13,854 nucleotides of DNA from Planctomycetales bacterium (GTDB taxonomy: Bacteria; Planctomycetota; Planctomycetia; Pirellulales; UBA7805). Numbering within the stretch: position 1 is the first letter of the stretch; every line of letters starts with the position of its first letter. The position numbers were made by a program, and so were the translations under genes. The notes under the pieces are model-generated. The model did not search any database and had not been told where the DNA came from. It saw only the letters and a program-made list of their open reading frames with translations. This document shows, in pieces, positions 6,112 to 13,784 of the stretch. The stretch is from NCBI GenBank assembly GCA_011772275.1, contig WVZU01000169.1, positions 12,449-26,302 on the forward strand. The letters run 5' to 3'.

Positions 6112-7449
6112 GTGGCCGAGCAGATGCAATCTTTTTTTGGAAATCGTCGCGTCGTCATTACCGGCATCGGCCTGGTCAGCCCCCTGGGGAACTCCAAGCA
6201 CGCTTTGTGGGAAGGGCTGAACGGCGGGCGCAGCCCTGTTTCCGGAATCGACGATTTTCCCTCAGCGGCCGAAATTGTCAGTTACGGAGCAGCAGCCAAG
6301 GAGTTTTCCGGACAGATCAACGACTTCGGCGAACTGGAAAAGGATCAGAAGAAGATGATCCGCAAAGCGCTGAAGCTGATGTGTCGAGAAACGATGATGG
6401 GCGTGGCGGTCGCCCAGGCCGCACTGCAGGACGCCTCGTTGAAAACGGGTGATCTGCCTGCCGAGCGGTCGGGATGTGTCTATGGGTCCGATTACATGTT
6501 GACCATGCCGGAAGATTTTTTGGCTGGCATCCGCACCTGCCAGGATGAGTCAGGCCAGTTTCAATACCAGCGGTGGGGCCAGGAAGGGATGCCACAGGTA
6601 ACGCCGTTATGGCTGTTGCGATACCTGCCCAACATGCCCGCCAGCCACATTGCCATCTACAACGACCTGCGAGGACCGAACAATTCCCTGACCTTACGCG
6701 AGGCTTCCTCGAATGCGGCCGTCGGGGAAGCGGCCTTTACGATCGCTCGTAACCACGCCGATATGATGATCGCCGGAGCCACCGGGACCCGCCTGCATCC
6801 CATGAACGCCATCCACGCCATGCAACAAGAAGAAATCGCCTCGCCCGATGTCCCGCCGGCCGAGGCCAGCCGACCCTTCGATCGCGATCGAACGGGAATG
6901 GTCCTGGGCGAAGGTGCCGGCGCACTGGTCTTGGAAGAACTCCACTCGGCCGAAACCCGCGGGGCCACGATCTACGGCGAGATTGTTTCACGAGCGTCGT
7001 CGACTGTCGCGTCGCCCAGCGGCATCGCCGACCGGCGGCAGGCACTGTCCAACGTGATTACGGCCGCCCTGCGGGATGCCGCTGCAGAACCAGGCCAGAT
7101 CGGCCATGTGCACGCACATGGTATCTCGACCCGTAGCGGCGACGCCGAGGAAGCCGCTGCCATCGCCCACGTCCTGGGAACCGGCCCAGACGCTCGACCC
7201 GTTACCGCCGCCAAAAGCTATTTCGGCAATCTGGGGGCCGGCAGCGGCATGGTCGAGCTGATCGCCAGCCTGCTGGCGCTGCAACATGGAAACTTGTTTC
7301 CCATGTTGAACTACCAGAACCCCGACCCGGATTGCCCCCTCCTAATCGCCACCGCCGCCAACGGCCTGGCCGCCGGCGAAAACTTTCTGAATCTTTCCTG
7401 CACACCGCAGGGCCAGGCTACTGGCATCCTGATCCGTTCGCCAACCTGA
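6112..7449 (+). CDS. Ketoacyl-synthase homologue lacking the catalytic Cys (KS-beta / chain-length-factor-like)
   Basis: A 445-residue thiolase-fold protein of the KAS I/II family, clearly related to FabF: RRVVITGIGLVSPLG (12-26), ASRPFDRDRTGMVLGEGAG (252-270), HAHGIST (334-340) and KSYFGNLGAGSG (368-379). Aligned without gaps around the active site, Cys163 of FabF becomes Glu197 (codon GAG at 6700-6702, LREASSNAAVG). The first His is kept (His336) and Lys368 is kept, but the second His becomes Asn373 and the GFGGHN gating loop is replaced by SCTPQGQATG. It therefore should not perform condensation alone. Chain-length factors and KSQ domains lose the same Cys (usually to Gln), so a partner or decarboxylase role is possible; this is inference. 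The start is GTG 6112 or ATG 6124; neither has a good Shine-Dalgarno. Confidence 0.85.
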   Translation: MAEQMQSFFGNRRVVITGIGLVSPLGNSKHALWEGLNGGRSPVSGIDDFPSAAEIVSYGAAAKEFSGQINDFGELEKDQKKMIRKALKLMCRETMMGVAVAQAALQDASLKTGDLPAERSGCVYGSDYMLTMPEDFLAGIRTCQDESGQFQYQRWGQEGMPQVTPLWLLRYLPNMPASHIAIYNDLRGPNNSLTLREASSNAAVGEAAFTIARNHADMMIAGATGTRLHPMNAIHAMQQEEIASPDVPPAEASRPFDRDRTGMVLGEGAGALVLEELHSAETRGATIYGEIVSRASSTVASPSGIADRRQALSNVITAALRDAAAEPGQIGHVHAHGISTRSGDAEEAAAIAHVLGTGPDARPVTAAKSYFGNLGAGSGMVELIASLLALQHGNLFPMLNYQNPDPDCPLLIATAANGLAAGENFLNLSCTPQGQATGILIRSPT

Positions 7450-7535
7450 ACCGGCACAGGGCTCAGCAGTCTACCGTACGGCCATTCTCCCAGCCGGCCG
7501 AAAATCGGTAACAAAACTGCCAGACCACACCACTC

Positions 7536-7736
7536 CCATCCTTGCGGGGCGCGGATTCCCCACGAAATTCGTGGCCCGCCGCGGGAGCTCTTTGCCTGGC
7601 AAAAAAGACGACGCGATTTGAGGCAAGCGTAGGGACCATACGTTGAGCCTCCAATTGCGACGTCGGAGGGGGCAAGGGAAAAGACCTGCCCGTGGCACCG
7701 CAGACGGCTGCTGAGCAATCGGGCCAGGCGCGGTGC
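7536..7736 (-). repeat. Non-coding repeat, copy B (- orientation)
   Basis: The reverse complement of this stretch aligns with copy A (4495-4695), about 75% over the 7594-7729 core. Shared blocks include CAGCC.TCTGC, GCAATT, TCAA, ACGCTTGC, TCAAAT, CGTCGTCTT and TTGCCAGGC. Core ends GCCTGGC (7594-7600) and GCCAGGC (7723-7729) are complementary, as in copy A. Its outward side faces the nusA promoter, and its tail points back toward copy A, so the pair encloses the two genes between them. No gene is visible in the remainder of the 7450-7795 gap; an in-frame extension of nusA to 7733 would run into this repeat and is not credible as coding. Confidence 0.8.
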
Positions 7737-7795
7737 GACCCCAACCTCCCGCTTTCGCCTGGAAAGTTCGGGCTTTCCCCCGCACCCGCTCGTCC

Positions 7796-7824
7796 TTGAC
7801 ACCCTGCTCAGACAGCGATATCCT
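7796..7824 (+). promoter_or_regulatory. Predicted promoter of nusA-infB-rbfA
   Basis: A perfect TTGACA (7796-7801), a 17-base spacer and TATCCT (7819-7824, 4 of 6) make this the best-spaced promoter with a perfect -35 box in the window. A start near 7831 would give a leader of about 148 bases before the nusA ATG. Confidence 0.65.
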
Positions 7825-7890
7825 GAAAGGTTTACAATTTTACGCTAAGTCGGGAAATTACAAGAGTTTTCGGGCGGACCGCGTGGCACA

Positions 7891-7960
7891 GGGAAGTTTC
7901 TCAACTGCGCGGACGGCGGTGCCGCTGGCCAGGCAGCAACCGGAAACTTCCCCTTTGGGG
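7891..7960 (+). promoter_or_regulatory. nusA leader with two mutually exclusive stems
   Basis: GGGAAGTTTC (7891-7900) and GAAACTTCCC (7943-7952) are perfect 10-base reverse complements enclosing 42 bases. The 3' arm overlaps a second hairpin, CCCC-TTT-GGGG (7950-7960), so both cannot form completely. The second hairpin ends 12 bases before the nusA Shine-Dalgarno GAGG (7971-7974 region). This is the layout of a leader that can switch, but no T-run marks a terminator and no ligand is suggested. Regulation is inference. Confidence 0.5.
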
Positions 7961-7978
7961 TGGCAGGATAGAGGAATC

Positions 7979-9544
7979 ATGAAACCGGATGAAGTGTTGC
8001 GGATCGTTGACGCGATACACCGCGACAAGAACATCGACCCAGGTGTGGTTTTCGAAGCGATCGAGCAGGCATTGGTTTCTGCCGCCACGAAGCACTACGG
8101 CGAGGAGAGGGAAATCAGCGTGACGATTGACCGCGAGACGGGAACGATCAGCGGAACGCTTGACAGCGAACCTCTCGATCCCGAAGAAACGATCGGCCGC
8201 ATCGGGGCTCAGACAGCCAAGCAGGTCATCATCCAGAAAATCCGCGAGGCGGAGCGGGATGCTTTGTACGAAGAGTACGAAGCGCAAACGGGCCAGATGG
8301 TGACAGGCGTCGTGCAGCGGTACGAGGGGGGCGCGGCGACCGTTGCGCTGAGCAACACCGAAGCCATTCTTCCGCGTGGCGAGCAGATACCGGGCGAAAC
8401 GCATCACTCCAACGAACGCGTGCGGGCGACCGTGTTCGAAGTCCGCAAGGCCGGGGCGCGGGTCAAAATTATCCTCAGCCGCATTCGGCCCCAGCTGGTC
8501 CAGCGGCTGTTCGAACAGGAGATACCGGAAATCGCCGAAGGCGTGATTGAAATCAAAGCCATGGCTCGTGAACCAGGCTACCGCAGCAAGGTGGCTGTGG
8601 CCAGCGCCGACCAGCGAGTCGATTGCGTTGGCGCCTGCGTCGGAGTCCGCGGCAATCGGATCAAGAACATTGTGGACGAGCTGGCGGGCGAGCGGATTGA
8701 CATTGTCCGCTGGAACGACGACTTGCAAGTGCTGATTCCCAATGCGTTGCAGCCCGCAGAAGTTGAGGACGTGATCTTGTGTCAGATGTTGGGTCGAGCG
8801 ATCGTGTTGGTTCGCGAGGACCAGCTGTCGCTGGCCATCGGCCGCCGCGGCCAAAATGTACGGCTGGGAAGCAAGCTGTGCGGCTGGGACATCGAGATCA
8901 TGACCCAGGAAGAACTGGGCGAACAGATCGACCGCGCCGTCGCCGGCTTTGCCGCTCTGGATGGACTCGAGGAAGAACTCGCCGTCAAATTGGTCGAACA
9001 GGGATTTATGTCGTATGACGATCTGTCGGTGATTGAGCCGGATGCGCTGATGGAAATGGGAGCACTCACCCAAGAACAGGTCGATCACATCGTCGAACAG
9101 GCGGAAGTCAAGGCCGAAGAGGCCGAACAGGCGGCCGCTGAGGAACGGCGGCGCCAGCGCGAACAGGAGCGCCGCGAGGCGGCGGTTGCCGAGGCAGAAG
9201 CTGCTACCGCCAGGTCGGCGGCGGCCGAGCCTGGCCCGCCGGCCGCGGAGGGCGAGACGGCCGACTCGGAGCCCCCCGCCGAAGGCCAACAGCCAGAAGA
9301 AAGCTCGGCCGATGCAGCTACCCAACCCGAAACGGCCCAGACCGGTGAAACGGCCGAGGGGGCGGAAACCGGCGAAACGTCGAAGACCGCAAAGACGGCT
9401 GGTGAGGGTGATCAGACGGGTGAGGCGACCGAGCAAGCGGCGGCCGTGACGGCGGAGGAAGCGCCGGAAAATTCAGCAGATGGCGGTGATGTCGAGACCC
9501 AGGAAGAGAACTCCAGCGGAGCGATTTCGGAGAGTGCTACCTGA
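7979..9544 (+). CDS. nusA: Transcription elongation/termination factor NusA
   Basis: Binds RNA polymerase and nascent RNA to control pausing, termination and antitermination. The 521-residue protein has the N-terminal polymerase-binding domain (1-100), S1 domain (about 105-170), KH1 with [10 protein letters not shown] (222-231) and KH2 with [14 protein letters not shown] (286-299). A helix-hairpin-helix-like C-terminal unit follows (about 325-375). After 380 comes a charged coiled segment ([13 protein letters not shown]), then an Ala/Glu/Thr/Gly-rich acidic tail to the end that is much longer than in minimal NusA and probably disordered. The ATG at 7979 follows GAGGAATC and begins the conserved N-terminus ([12 protein letters not shown]); the frame is open upstream to 7733 but that part is non-coding leader and repeat. 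rimP, its usual upstream partner, is absent here. infB follows after 102 bases. Confidence 0.95.
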   Translation: MKPDEVLRIVDAIHRDKNIDPGVVFEAIEQALVSAATKHYGEEREISVTIDRETGTISGTLDSEPLDPEETIGRIGAQTAKQVIIQKIREAERDALYEEYEAQTGQMVTGVVQRYEGGAATVALSNTEAILPRGEQIPGETHHSNERVRATVFEVRKAGARVKIILSRIRPQLVQRLFEQEIPEIAEGVIEIKAMAREPGYRSKVAVASADQRVDCVGACVGVRGNRIKNIVDELAGERIDIVRWNDDLQVLIPNALQPAEVEDVILCQMLGRAIVLVREDQLSLAIGRRGQNVRLGSKLCGWDIEIMTQEELGEQIDRAVAGFAALDGLEEELAVKLVEQGFMSYDDLSVIEPDALMEMGALTQEQVDHIVEQAEVKAEEAEQAAAEERRRQREQERREAAVAEAEAATARSAAAEPGPPAAEGETADSEPPAEGQQPEESSADAATQPETAQTGETAEGAETGETSKTAKTAGEGDQTGEATEQAAAVTAEEAPENSADGGDVETQEENSSGAISESAT

Positions 9545-9632
9545 AGTCACTGAAAAGGAGAACCGGGTTATGATTTGACCACGCAGACTTCCCGCCTCGG
9601 TGACGGCATGCCGTTGACGGGAAACAAAGGTT

Positions 9633-9640
9633 GAGGGAGG
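9633..9640 (+). promoter_or_regulatory. Strong Shine-Dalgarno that fixes the infB TTG start
   Basis: GAGGGAGG ends 6 bases before TTG 9647, and the conserved IF2 N-terminus begins exactly there. A perfect 12-base palindrome, ACGGCATGCCGT, lies just upstream at 9603-9614; no -10 element accompanies the TTGACG next to it, so an internal promoter is not supported. Confidence 0.75.
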
Positions 9641-9646
9641 CCAGCG

Positions 9647-12313
9647 TTGCCTATTCGAATTTACGCCTTGGCGAAGGAACTGAAGATTGATAGTGCCGAG
9701 CTTTCGCAAATTTGTGCAAAAGCGGGCATCACCGGGAAGGGGTCTGCGCTAGCCAGCCTGACAGACGAAGAGGATGCGAAAGTCAGAGCGTTCCTGGCCG
9801 GTGGAGCCCACAGGGAACCTGCCAAAGGCGCACCTGCCAAAGGCGGACCTGCTCAGGGTATCCCTTCCCCCAGCGTCTCGCCCCCAGGAGCTGCTGGCAC
9901 CGGCTCGACGGCCCAGCAAATCGCCAGCCAGATCAGCGGCACCGGTGCCGTCCGGCGCGAGGACTATGTCGCCCCCAGTGGCTCGCTGGGTGGCAAACCC
10001 CGAGTGCTGTCTCCCGTCTCCTCCAAGCCCCCGATCGAAGTGGTGGAAAAGCCGGCCGAGCCGACGGCCAAGCAGCCAAAAGCCGCACCCACCATCAAGC
10101 TGGCTCCTCTTCCCTCCACCCAACAACCCCCGGCTCCTGCCCCCACCCCAGAAGGACCGGCTCCGCAAAAGCCCGATCTCAAGCTGCCGGTGGAAGCGAT
10201 CCGGGCCGGCAAAGCGGGCGATGCACGGCCGTTGTCCGAGCATTTACGGAAACACGAAAAGAAGAAGCAGGCCGACGCGGCCCGCGGCGAAACCGCCGCT
10301 CCGCCGATGCCCGTCCCGCCGGTCGAGGGCCGACGCGAGCGGGGCCGCGGCAAGGCCAAGGAAGTGCCCGCCGACAAGGAGGAAGGCACCCTCCTGGGCG
10401 GCCGCGAAGCGAGACAACTCAGCCGCAAAAAAGCGGCCCGCACCCGCCGCGACCAGGAGGGCGAGGAGGAAGCCCCCGCCCGTCGACGGGGTCAACCCCG
10501 CCGACGCTCAGGCGTCAGCACGGCCGCTCCACGTAAAGAAAAAGTCATCGTGCAATTGCCATGTAGCGTCCGTAGCCTCTCCGAAGCCATCGGGGTCTCT
10601 GCGGTCGCCATCCAGCGACAGCTGATGGAAATGGACACCATGGCCACCATCAACACGCTGCTGGACCACGAAACGGTAGAATTGCTGGCGCTGGAATTTG
10701 AAGCCAATATCGACATCAAGCAGCCAGTCAGCCTGGAAGACGAACTGACAACCAGCATCATGGAGGCGGAAGACGATCCGTCCCAGCTGGCACCCCGGCC
10801 GCCGATCGTCACCTTCCTGGGACACGTCGACCACGGCAAAACATCCCTCCTGGACGCCATCATTGGGATCGACGTCGTCAGTGGCGAACGAGGCGGAATC
10901 ACTCAACATATTCGCGCCTACAACGTAAAAAAAGATGGTCGGAAGATTTCGTTTGTCGATACGCCTGGCCATGAAGCCTTCACCGAAATGCGGGCACGGG
11001 GCGCTAACGTTACCGACATTGCCGTGCTGGTGGTGGCGGCCGACGACGGAGTCATGCCGCAGACCGAAGAGGCCATCAGCCACGCGCGCGCGGCGGAAGT
11101 ACCCATCGTAGTGGCGCTGAATAAAATCGATCTGCCCGGCATCGACGAAAACCGGATCATGCAGCAATTGGCCGCGAATGACCTGTTGCCACGCGAATGG
11201 GGCGGGGAAACCGAATTGATTCGCACCAGCGCTGTCACACAGAAGGGTATCGACGAGCTGCTGGAAATGCTGCTGTTCATCGCCGAGGATCAACAGTTTA
11301 AAGCCAATCCGCAGCGTGCCGCCTTAGGCACGTGCCTGGAAGCTCAATTGCACGAAGGCCGCGGGGTCGTTTCCAAGTTCATCGTGCAGAACGGTACCCT
11401 CAAGGTCGGCGACTGCATCGTCTGTGGCCAATCGTACGGACGCGTCAAGGCCATGTACAATACGCTGAATCCGCAGAAAAAACTGACCAAAGCCGGGCCG
11501 TCCACGCCGGTCGATTTGACCGGGCTGGACGTTGCACCCGGCGCCGGCGAACGTTTCCTCGTCGTCGACGATATCGCTCAGGCTCGCCAAATCGCCGAAC
11601 AACGCGAGGTGTCCCGCCGCAGCGCCAGCCTGGCACCGCCGGTGCACGTTACTCTGGAAGGCCTCTTCGATCGCCTGGGGCAGCACAAAGTGCAGACATT
11701 GAATTTGATCTTGCGGGCCGACGTCCGTGGTTCCATCGAAGCGATCCGCCAGGAATTGGAAAAAATCCAGCACCCAGAAGTGAAATTCAAGATCCTGCAG
11801 GCCACGGTGGGAGGGATTACCGAGGCGGATGTGCATCTGGCCGACGCCTCGGACGCTATCATCTGCGGGTTTAACGTGGTACCGGACGAACAGGCGCGGG
11901 TCCTGGCCGATCAAAAAGGGGTGCAAATTCGCCGCTACGACATCATTTATAACCTCACAGACGATCTGAAAGCCGCGCTGGAAGGCCTCTTGAAACCCGT
12001 GCAGCGGGAAACCGAGCTGGGCCGAGCACTGGTGCAGCAAGTATTTAAAATCAGTCGCGTGGGCGCGGTCGCCGGCTGTCGTGTCCTGTCGGGCGTGATT
12101 CAGCGTAACGGAAGAGCGCGTGTTATCCGCGAGCAGACGGTGATTGGCGACTACGCGCTAGACACCTTACGACGTGTCAAGGAAGACGTCCGCGAAGTCC
12201 GCGAAGGGCTGGAATGCGGTATCAAGCTGGCGGGCTACAACGACATCAAGGAGGGAGACATACTGGAAGTCTACAAGATCGAAGAAGTCGCTCGTACGCT
12301 CGACAGCACATAA
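9647..12313 (+). CDS. infB: Translation initiation factor IF-2
   Basis: GTPase that delivers initiator tRNA to the 30S subunit and promotes subunit joining. The 888-residue protein has an IF2-N subdomain at 1-50 (IRIYALAKELKIDS), a Pro/Ala/Lys/Arg-rich linker of about 250 residues, and a second IF2-N-type domain (about 300-358). The G domain follows: G1 GHVDHGKT (392-399), G2 GGITQHI (416-422), G3 DTPGHE (438-443), G4 NKID (492-495) and G5 SAV (528-530). Domains II, III and the tRNA-binding C2 barrel end near 885. All GTPase motifs are intact. The linker is repetitive (AKGAPAKGG near 59-67) and turns strongly basic after about 200, presumably disordered. The start is TTG 9647. The TAA stop overlaps the rbfA ATG by one base, indicating translational coupling. 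Confidence 0.97.
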   Translation: MPIRIYALAKELKIDSAELSQICAKAGITGKGSALASLTDEEDAKVRAFLAGGAHREPAKGAPAKGGPAQGIPSPSVSPPGAAGTGSTAQQIASQISGTGAVRREDYVAPSGSLGGKPRVLSPVSSKPPIEVVEKPAEPTAKQPKAAPTIKLAPLPSTQQPPAPAPTPEGPAPQKPDLKLPVEAIRAGKAGDARPLSEHLRKHEKKKQADAARGETAAPPMPVPPVEGRRERGRGKAKEVPADKEEGTLLGGREARQLSRKKAARTRRDQEGEEEAPARRRGQPRRRSGVSTAAPRKEKVIVQLPCSVRSLSEAIGVSAVAIQRQLMEMDTMATINTLLDHETVELLALEFEANIDIKQPVSLEDELTTSIMEAEDDPSQLAPRPPIVTFLGHVDHGKTSLLDAIIGIDVVSGERGGITQHIRAYNVKKDGRKISFVDTPGHEAFTEMRARGANVTDIAVLVVAADDGVMPQTEEAISHARAAEVPIVVALNKIDLPGIDENRIMQQLAANDLLPREWGGETELIRTSAVTQKGIDELLEMLLFIAEDQQFKANPQRAALGTCLEAQLHEGRGVVSKFIVQNGTLKVGDCIVCGQSYGRVKAMYNTLNPQKKLTKAGPSTPVDLTGLDVAPGAGERFLVVDDIAQARQIAEQREVSRRSASLAPPVHVTLEGLFDRLGQHKVQTLNLILRADVRGSIEAIRQELEKIQHPEVKFKILQATVGGITEADVHLADASDAIICGFNVVPDEQARVLADQKGVQIRRYDIIYNLTDDLKAALEGLLKPVQRETELGRALVQQVFKISRVGAVAGCRVLSGVIQRNGRARVIREQTVIGDYALDTLRRVKEDVREVREGLECGIKLAGYNDIKEGDILEVYKIEEVARTLDST

Positions 12314-12732
12314 TGCCATCCCGACGAGTTCAAAAGGCTGCTGAGGCTATTCGCGAAGTCGTCTCGATGGCGATTCTTGCCGAATTGCAGGACCCCCGCA
12401 TCCAGCATGTCACCGTGACATACGTCGAGGTGTCAGCCGACATGCGGCTGGCCAAGGTCCATGTATCGGTCATGGGCAGCGACGCTCAACAACGTCGCAG
12501 CCTGCAGGGCCTGCAGCACGCCGCGGGATTCCTGCAAGCCAAAATTGCCAAACGCATCGATACGCGCTACACGCCAAAACTAAAGTTTATGCTCGACCAA
12601 GGCGTTAAACATTCGATCGAGATCGAGAAAATCCTGAACGAAGTATTACCTGGGCGTCAGGCTGAGGTGGAGCCGGATGTGGCAGTCGACGAGCACCCAG
12701 ACGATTTCCCAGACAACACGCGCGGTGAATAA
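12313..12732 (+). CDS. rbfA: 30S ribosome-binding factor A
   Basis: Assists late maturation of the 30S subunit near the 5' end of 16S rRNA. The 139-residue product matches the family in its type II KH-like core: RRVQKAAEAIREVVSMAIL, DPRIQHVTVTYVEVSADMRLAKVHVSVMG, and RYTPKLKFMLDQGVKHSIEIEKILNEV. It has an acidic C-terminal extension (about 120-139), which is variable in the family. Start ATG 12313 shares its A with the infB stop (TAATG), a coupled arrangement typical of infB-rbfA. The next gene starts after only two bases, so it is in the same operon. Confidence 0.95.
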   Translation: MPSRRVQKAAEAIREVVSMAILAELQDPRIQHVTVTYVEVSADMRLAKVHVSVMGSDAQQRRSLQGLQHAAGFLQAKIAKRIDTRYTPKLKFMLDQGVKHSIEIEKILNEVLPGRQAEVEPDVAVDEHPDDFPDNTRGE

Positions 12733-12734
12733 AA

Positions 12735-13784
12735 ATGGCTATCAGTCGCAGCAGCATGATTGCCCGTCTGCACAAGACACTCAAAAAAAAGTTCACTCCC
12801 TATACGCCCAACACAAGGCTCTCGGTTCTCGAACAGTTGATCTTTGCCTGTTGTCTTGAGGACGCACAGGAAAACGATGCTCAACGGGCCTTCAACGCCA
12901 TCGAAGAGCAGTTTTTCGATTGGAACGAAGTCCGTGTCAGCTCGGTCAAGGAATTGAGCGAGGTGACGCAGATGCTCCCGTTTCCACGCCAAGCCGCTCT
13001 GCGGGTGAAGAAGACGCTGCAAAGTGTCTTCGAAGCCAATTATTCGTTTGATCTCGAAAAGCTGAAAAAGGAAAACCTCGGCGTCGCCATCAAGAAGTTA
13101 TACAAATACGACGGCGTCACGCCGTTCGCCGTGGCGTTCGTCACCCAGACAGCCCTGGGCGGACACGCGATTCCCGTCAGCCGCGGGTCGCTGGAAGCGC
13201 TCTACATCCTGGGAATTATCAACGAAAAAGAGAAGAAGAACTACAACGTGCCGGGCATGGAAAGGGCGATTTCCAAGAGCAAGGGTATCGAATTCGGGTC
13301 GCTGCTGAACCAACTGGGCTGCCAGCTGCGACGTTCGCCTTACGGCACCACGACTCGTAAAATCCTTCTGGACATCGCGCCGGACGCCAAAGATCGGCTG
13401 CCGAAACGCGTCGACAAAAAGGCGCTGGCTCGGCAGGAAGCCGAGGCCAAAAAAGAAGCCGCTCGGAAGCAGGCAGAGGCCCAAAAAGCGAAAGCGGCTG
13501 CCGAGAAGAAGGCGAAGGCGGCTGCCGAGAAGAAGGCCAAAGCGGCTGCTGCGAAAAAGGCGGCTGAAACGGCAGCCGCGGCCAGGCGCAAGAAAGCGAA
13601 GCCGACCAAACGCACTGTGACCACGAAAAAAAAGAAGGCTCTCCCTCCCCAAAAAAAGACAACCAAAAAGAAAACGGCCCGACCCACGGGAAAAAAGGCG
13701 AAAACGACCCCACCGGCAAAAAAGAAAAAAACCGTCAAAAAACATACCGCGTCCAAACGTGTGGCGCGACGCAAGCCGCGCTGA
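12735..13784 (+). CDS. Inactive-looking HhH-GPD (endonuclease III-like) protein with a basic histone H1-like tail
   Basis: I cannot name this gene. Residues about 25-215 of 349 follow the endonuclease III layout (LSVLEQLIFACC..., DGVTPFAVAFV at 126-136, ALGGHAIPVSRG at 140-151). Aligned to E. coli Nth (GVGRKTA and AVDTH), the catalytic Lys becomes Phe131 and the catalytic Asp becomes Ser149. The 18-residue distance between the two sites is preserved, which supports the alignment. Only three cysteines exist (39, 40, 196), so there is no C-terminal iron-sulphur cluster. It is thus probably a non-catalytic DNA- or RNA-binding fold. Residues 227-349 are Lys/Ala/Arg/Pro-rich, first a helical AKAAAEKK repeat, then KK/TP/PAKK segments like histone H1. 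The ATG is 2 bases after rbfA, a place often held by truB. Related proteins may occur in planctomycetes; function is unknown. Confidence 0.7.
   Translation: MAISRSSMIARLHKTLKKKFTPYTPNTRLSVLEQLIFACCLEDAQENDAQRAFNAIEEQFFDWNEVRVSSVKELSEVTQMLPFPRQAALRVKKTLQSVFEANYSFDLEKLKKENLGVAIKKLYKYDGVTPFAVAFVTQTALGGHAIPVSRGSLEALYILGIINEKEKKNYNVPGMERAISKSKGIEFGSLLNQLGCQLRRSPYGTTTRKILLDIAPDAKDRLPKRVDKKALARQEAEAKKEAARKQAEAQKAKAAAEKKAKAAAEKKAKAAAAKKAAETAAAARRKKAKPTKRTVTTKKKKALPPQKKTTKKKTARPTGKKAKTTPPAKKKKTVKKHTASKRVARRKPR
13488..13559 (+). repeat. 24-base tandem repeat, three units, inside the basic tail
   Basis: Units at 13488-13511, 13512-13535 and 13536-13559 encode AKAAAEKK, AKAAAEKK and AKAAAAKK. The first two differ by one base; the third is more diverged. 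The length is a multiple of three, so copy-number change would keep the frame and only alter tail length. Confidence 0.85.

Noticed and set aside
7733..7978. N-terminal extension of nusA by 82 codons
   Set aside because: The frame is open but the sequence covers the promoter, the structured leader and the edge of repeat B; the conserved NusA N-terminus starts at the ATG at 7979 with a good Shine-Dalgarno.
7901..9436. 511-codon open frame on the - strand opposite nusA
   Set aside because: It lies antisense to the clearly conserved nusA, has Leu/Phe/Gly-rich composition typical of a shadow frame in GC-rich DNA, and shows no family motif.
9613..9646. Internal promoter before infB
   Set aside because: TTGACG at 9613 has no -10-like element at normal spacing, and infB is most simply transcribed with nusA.
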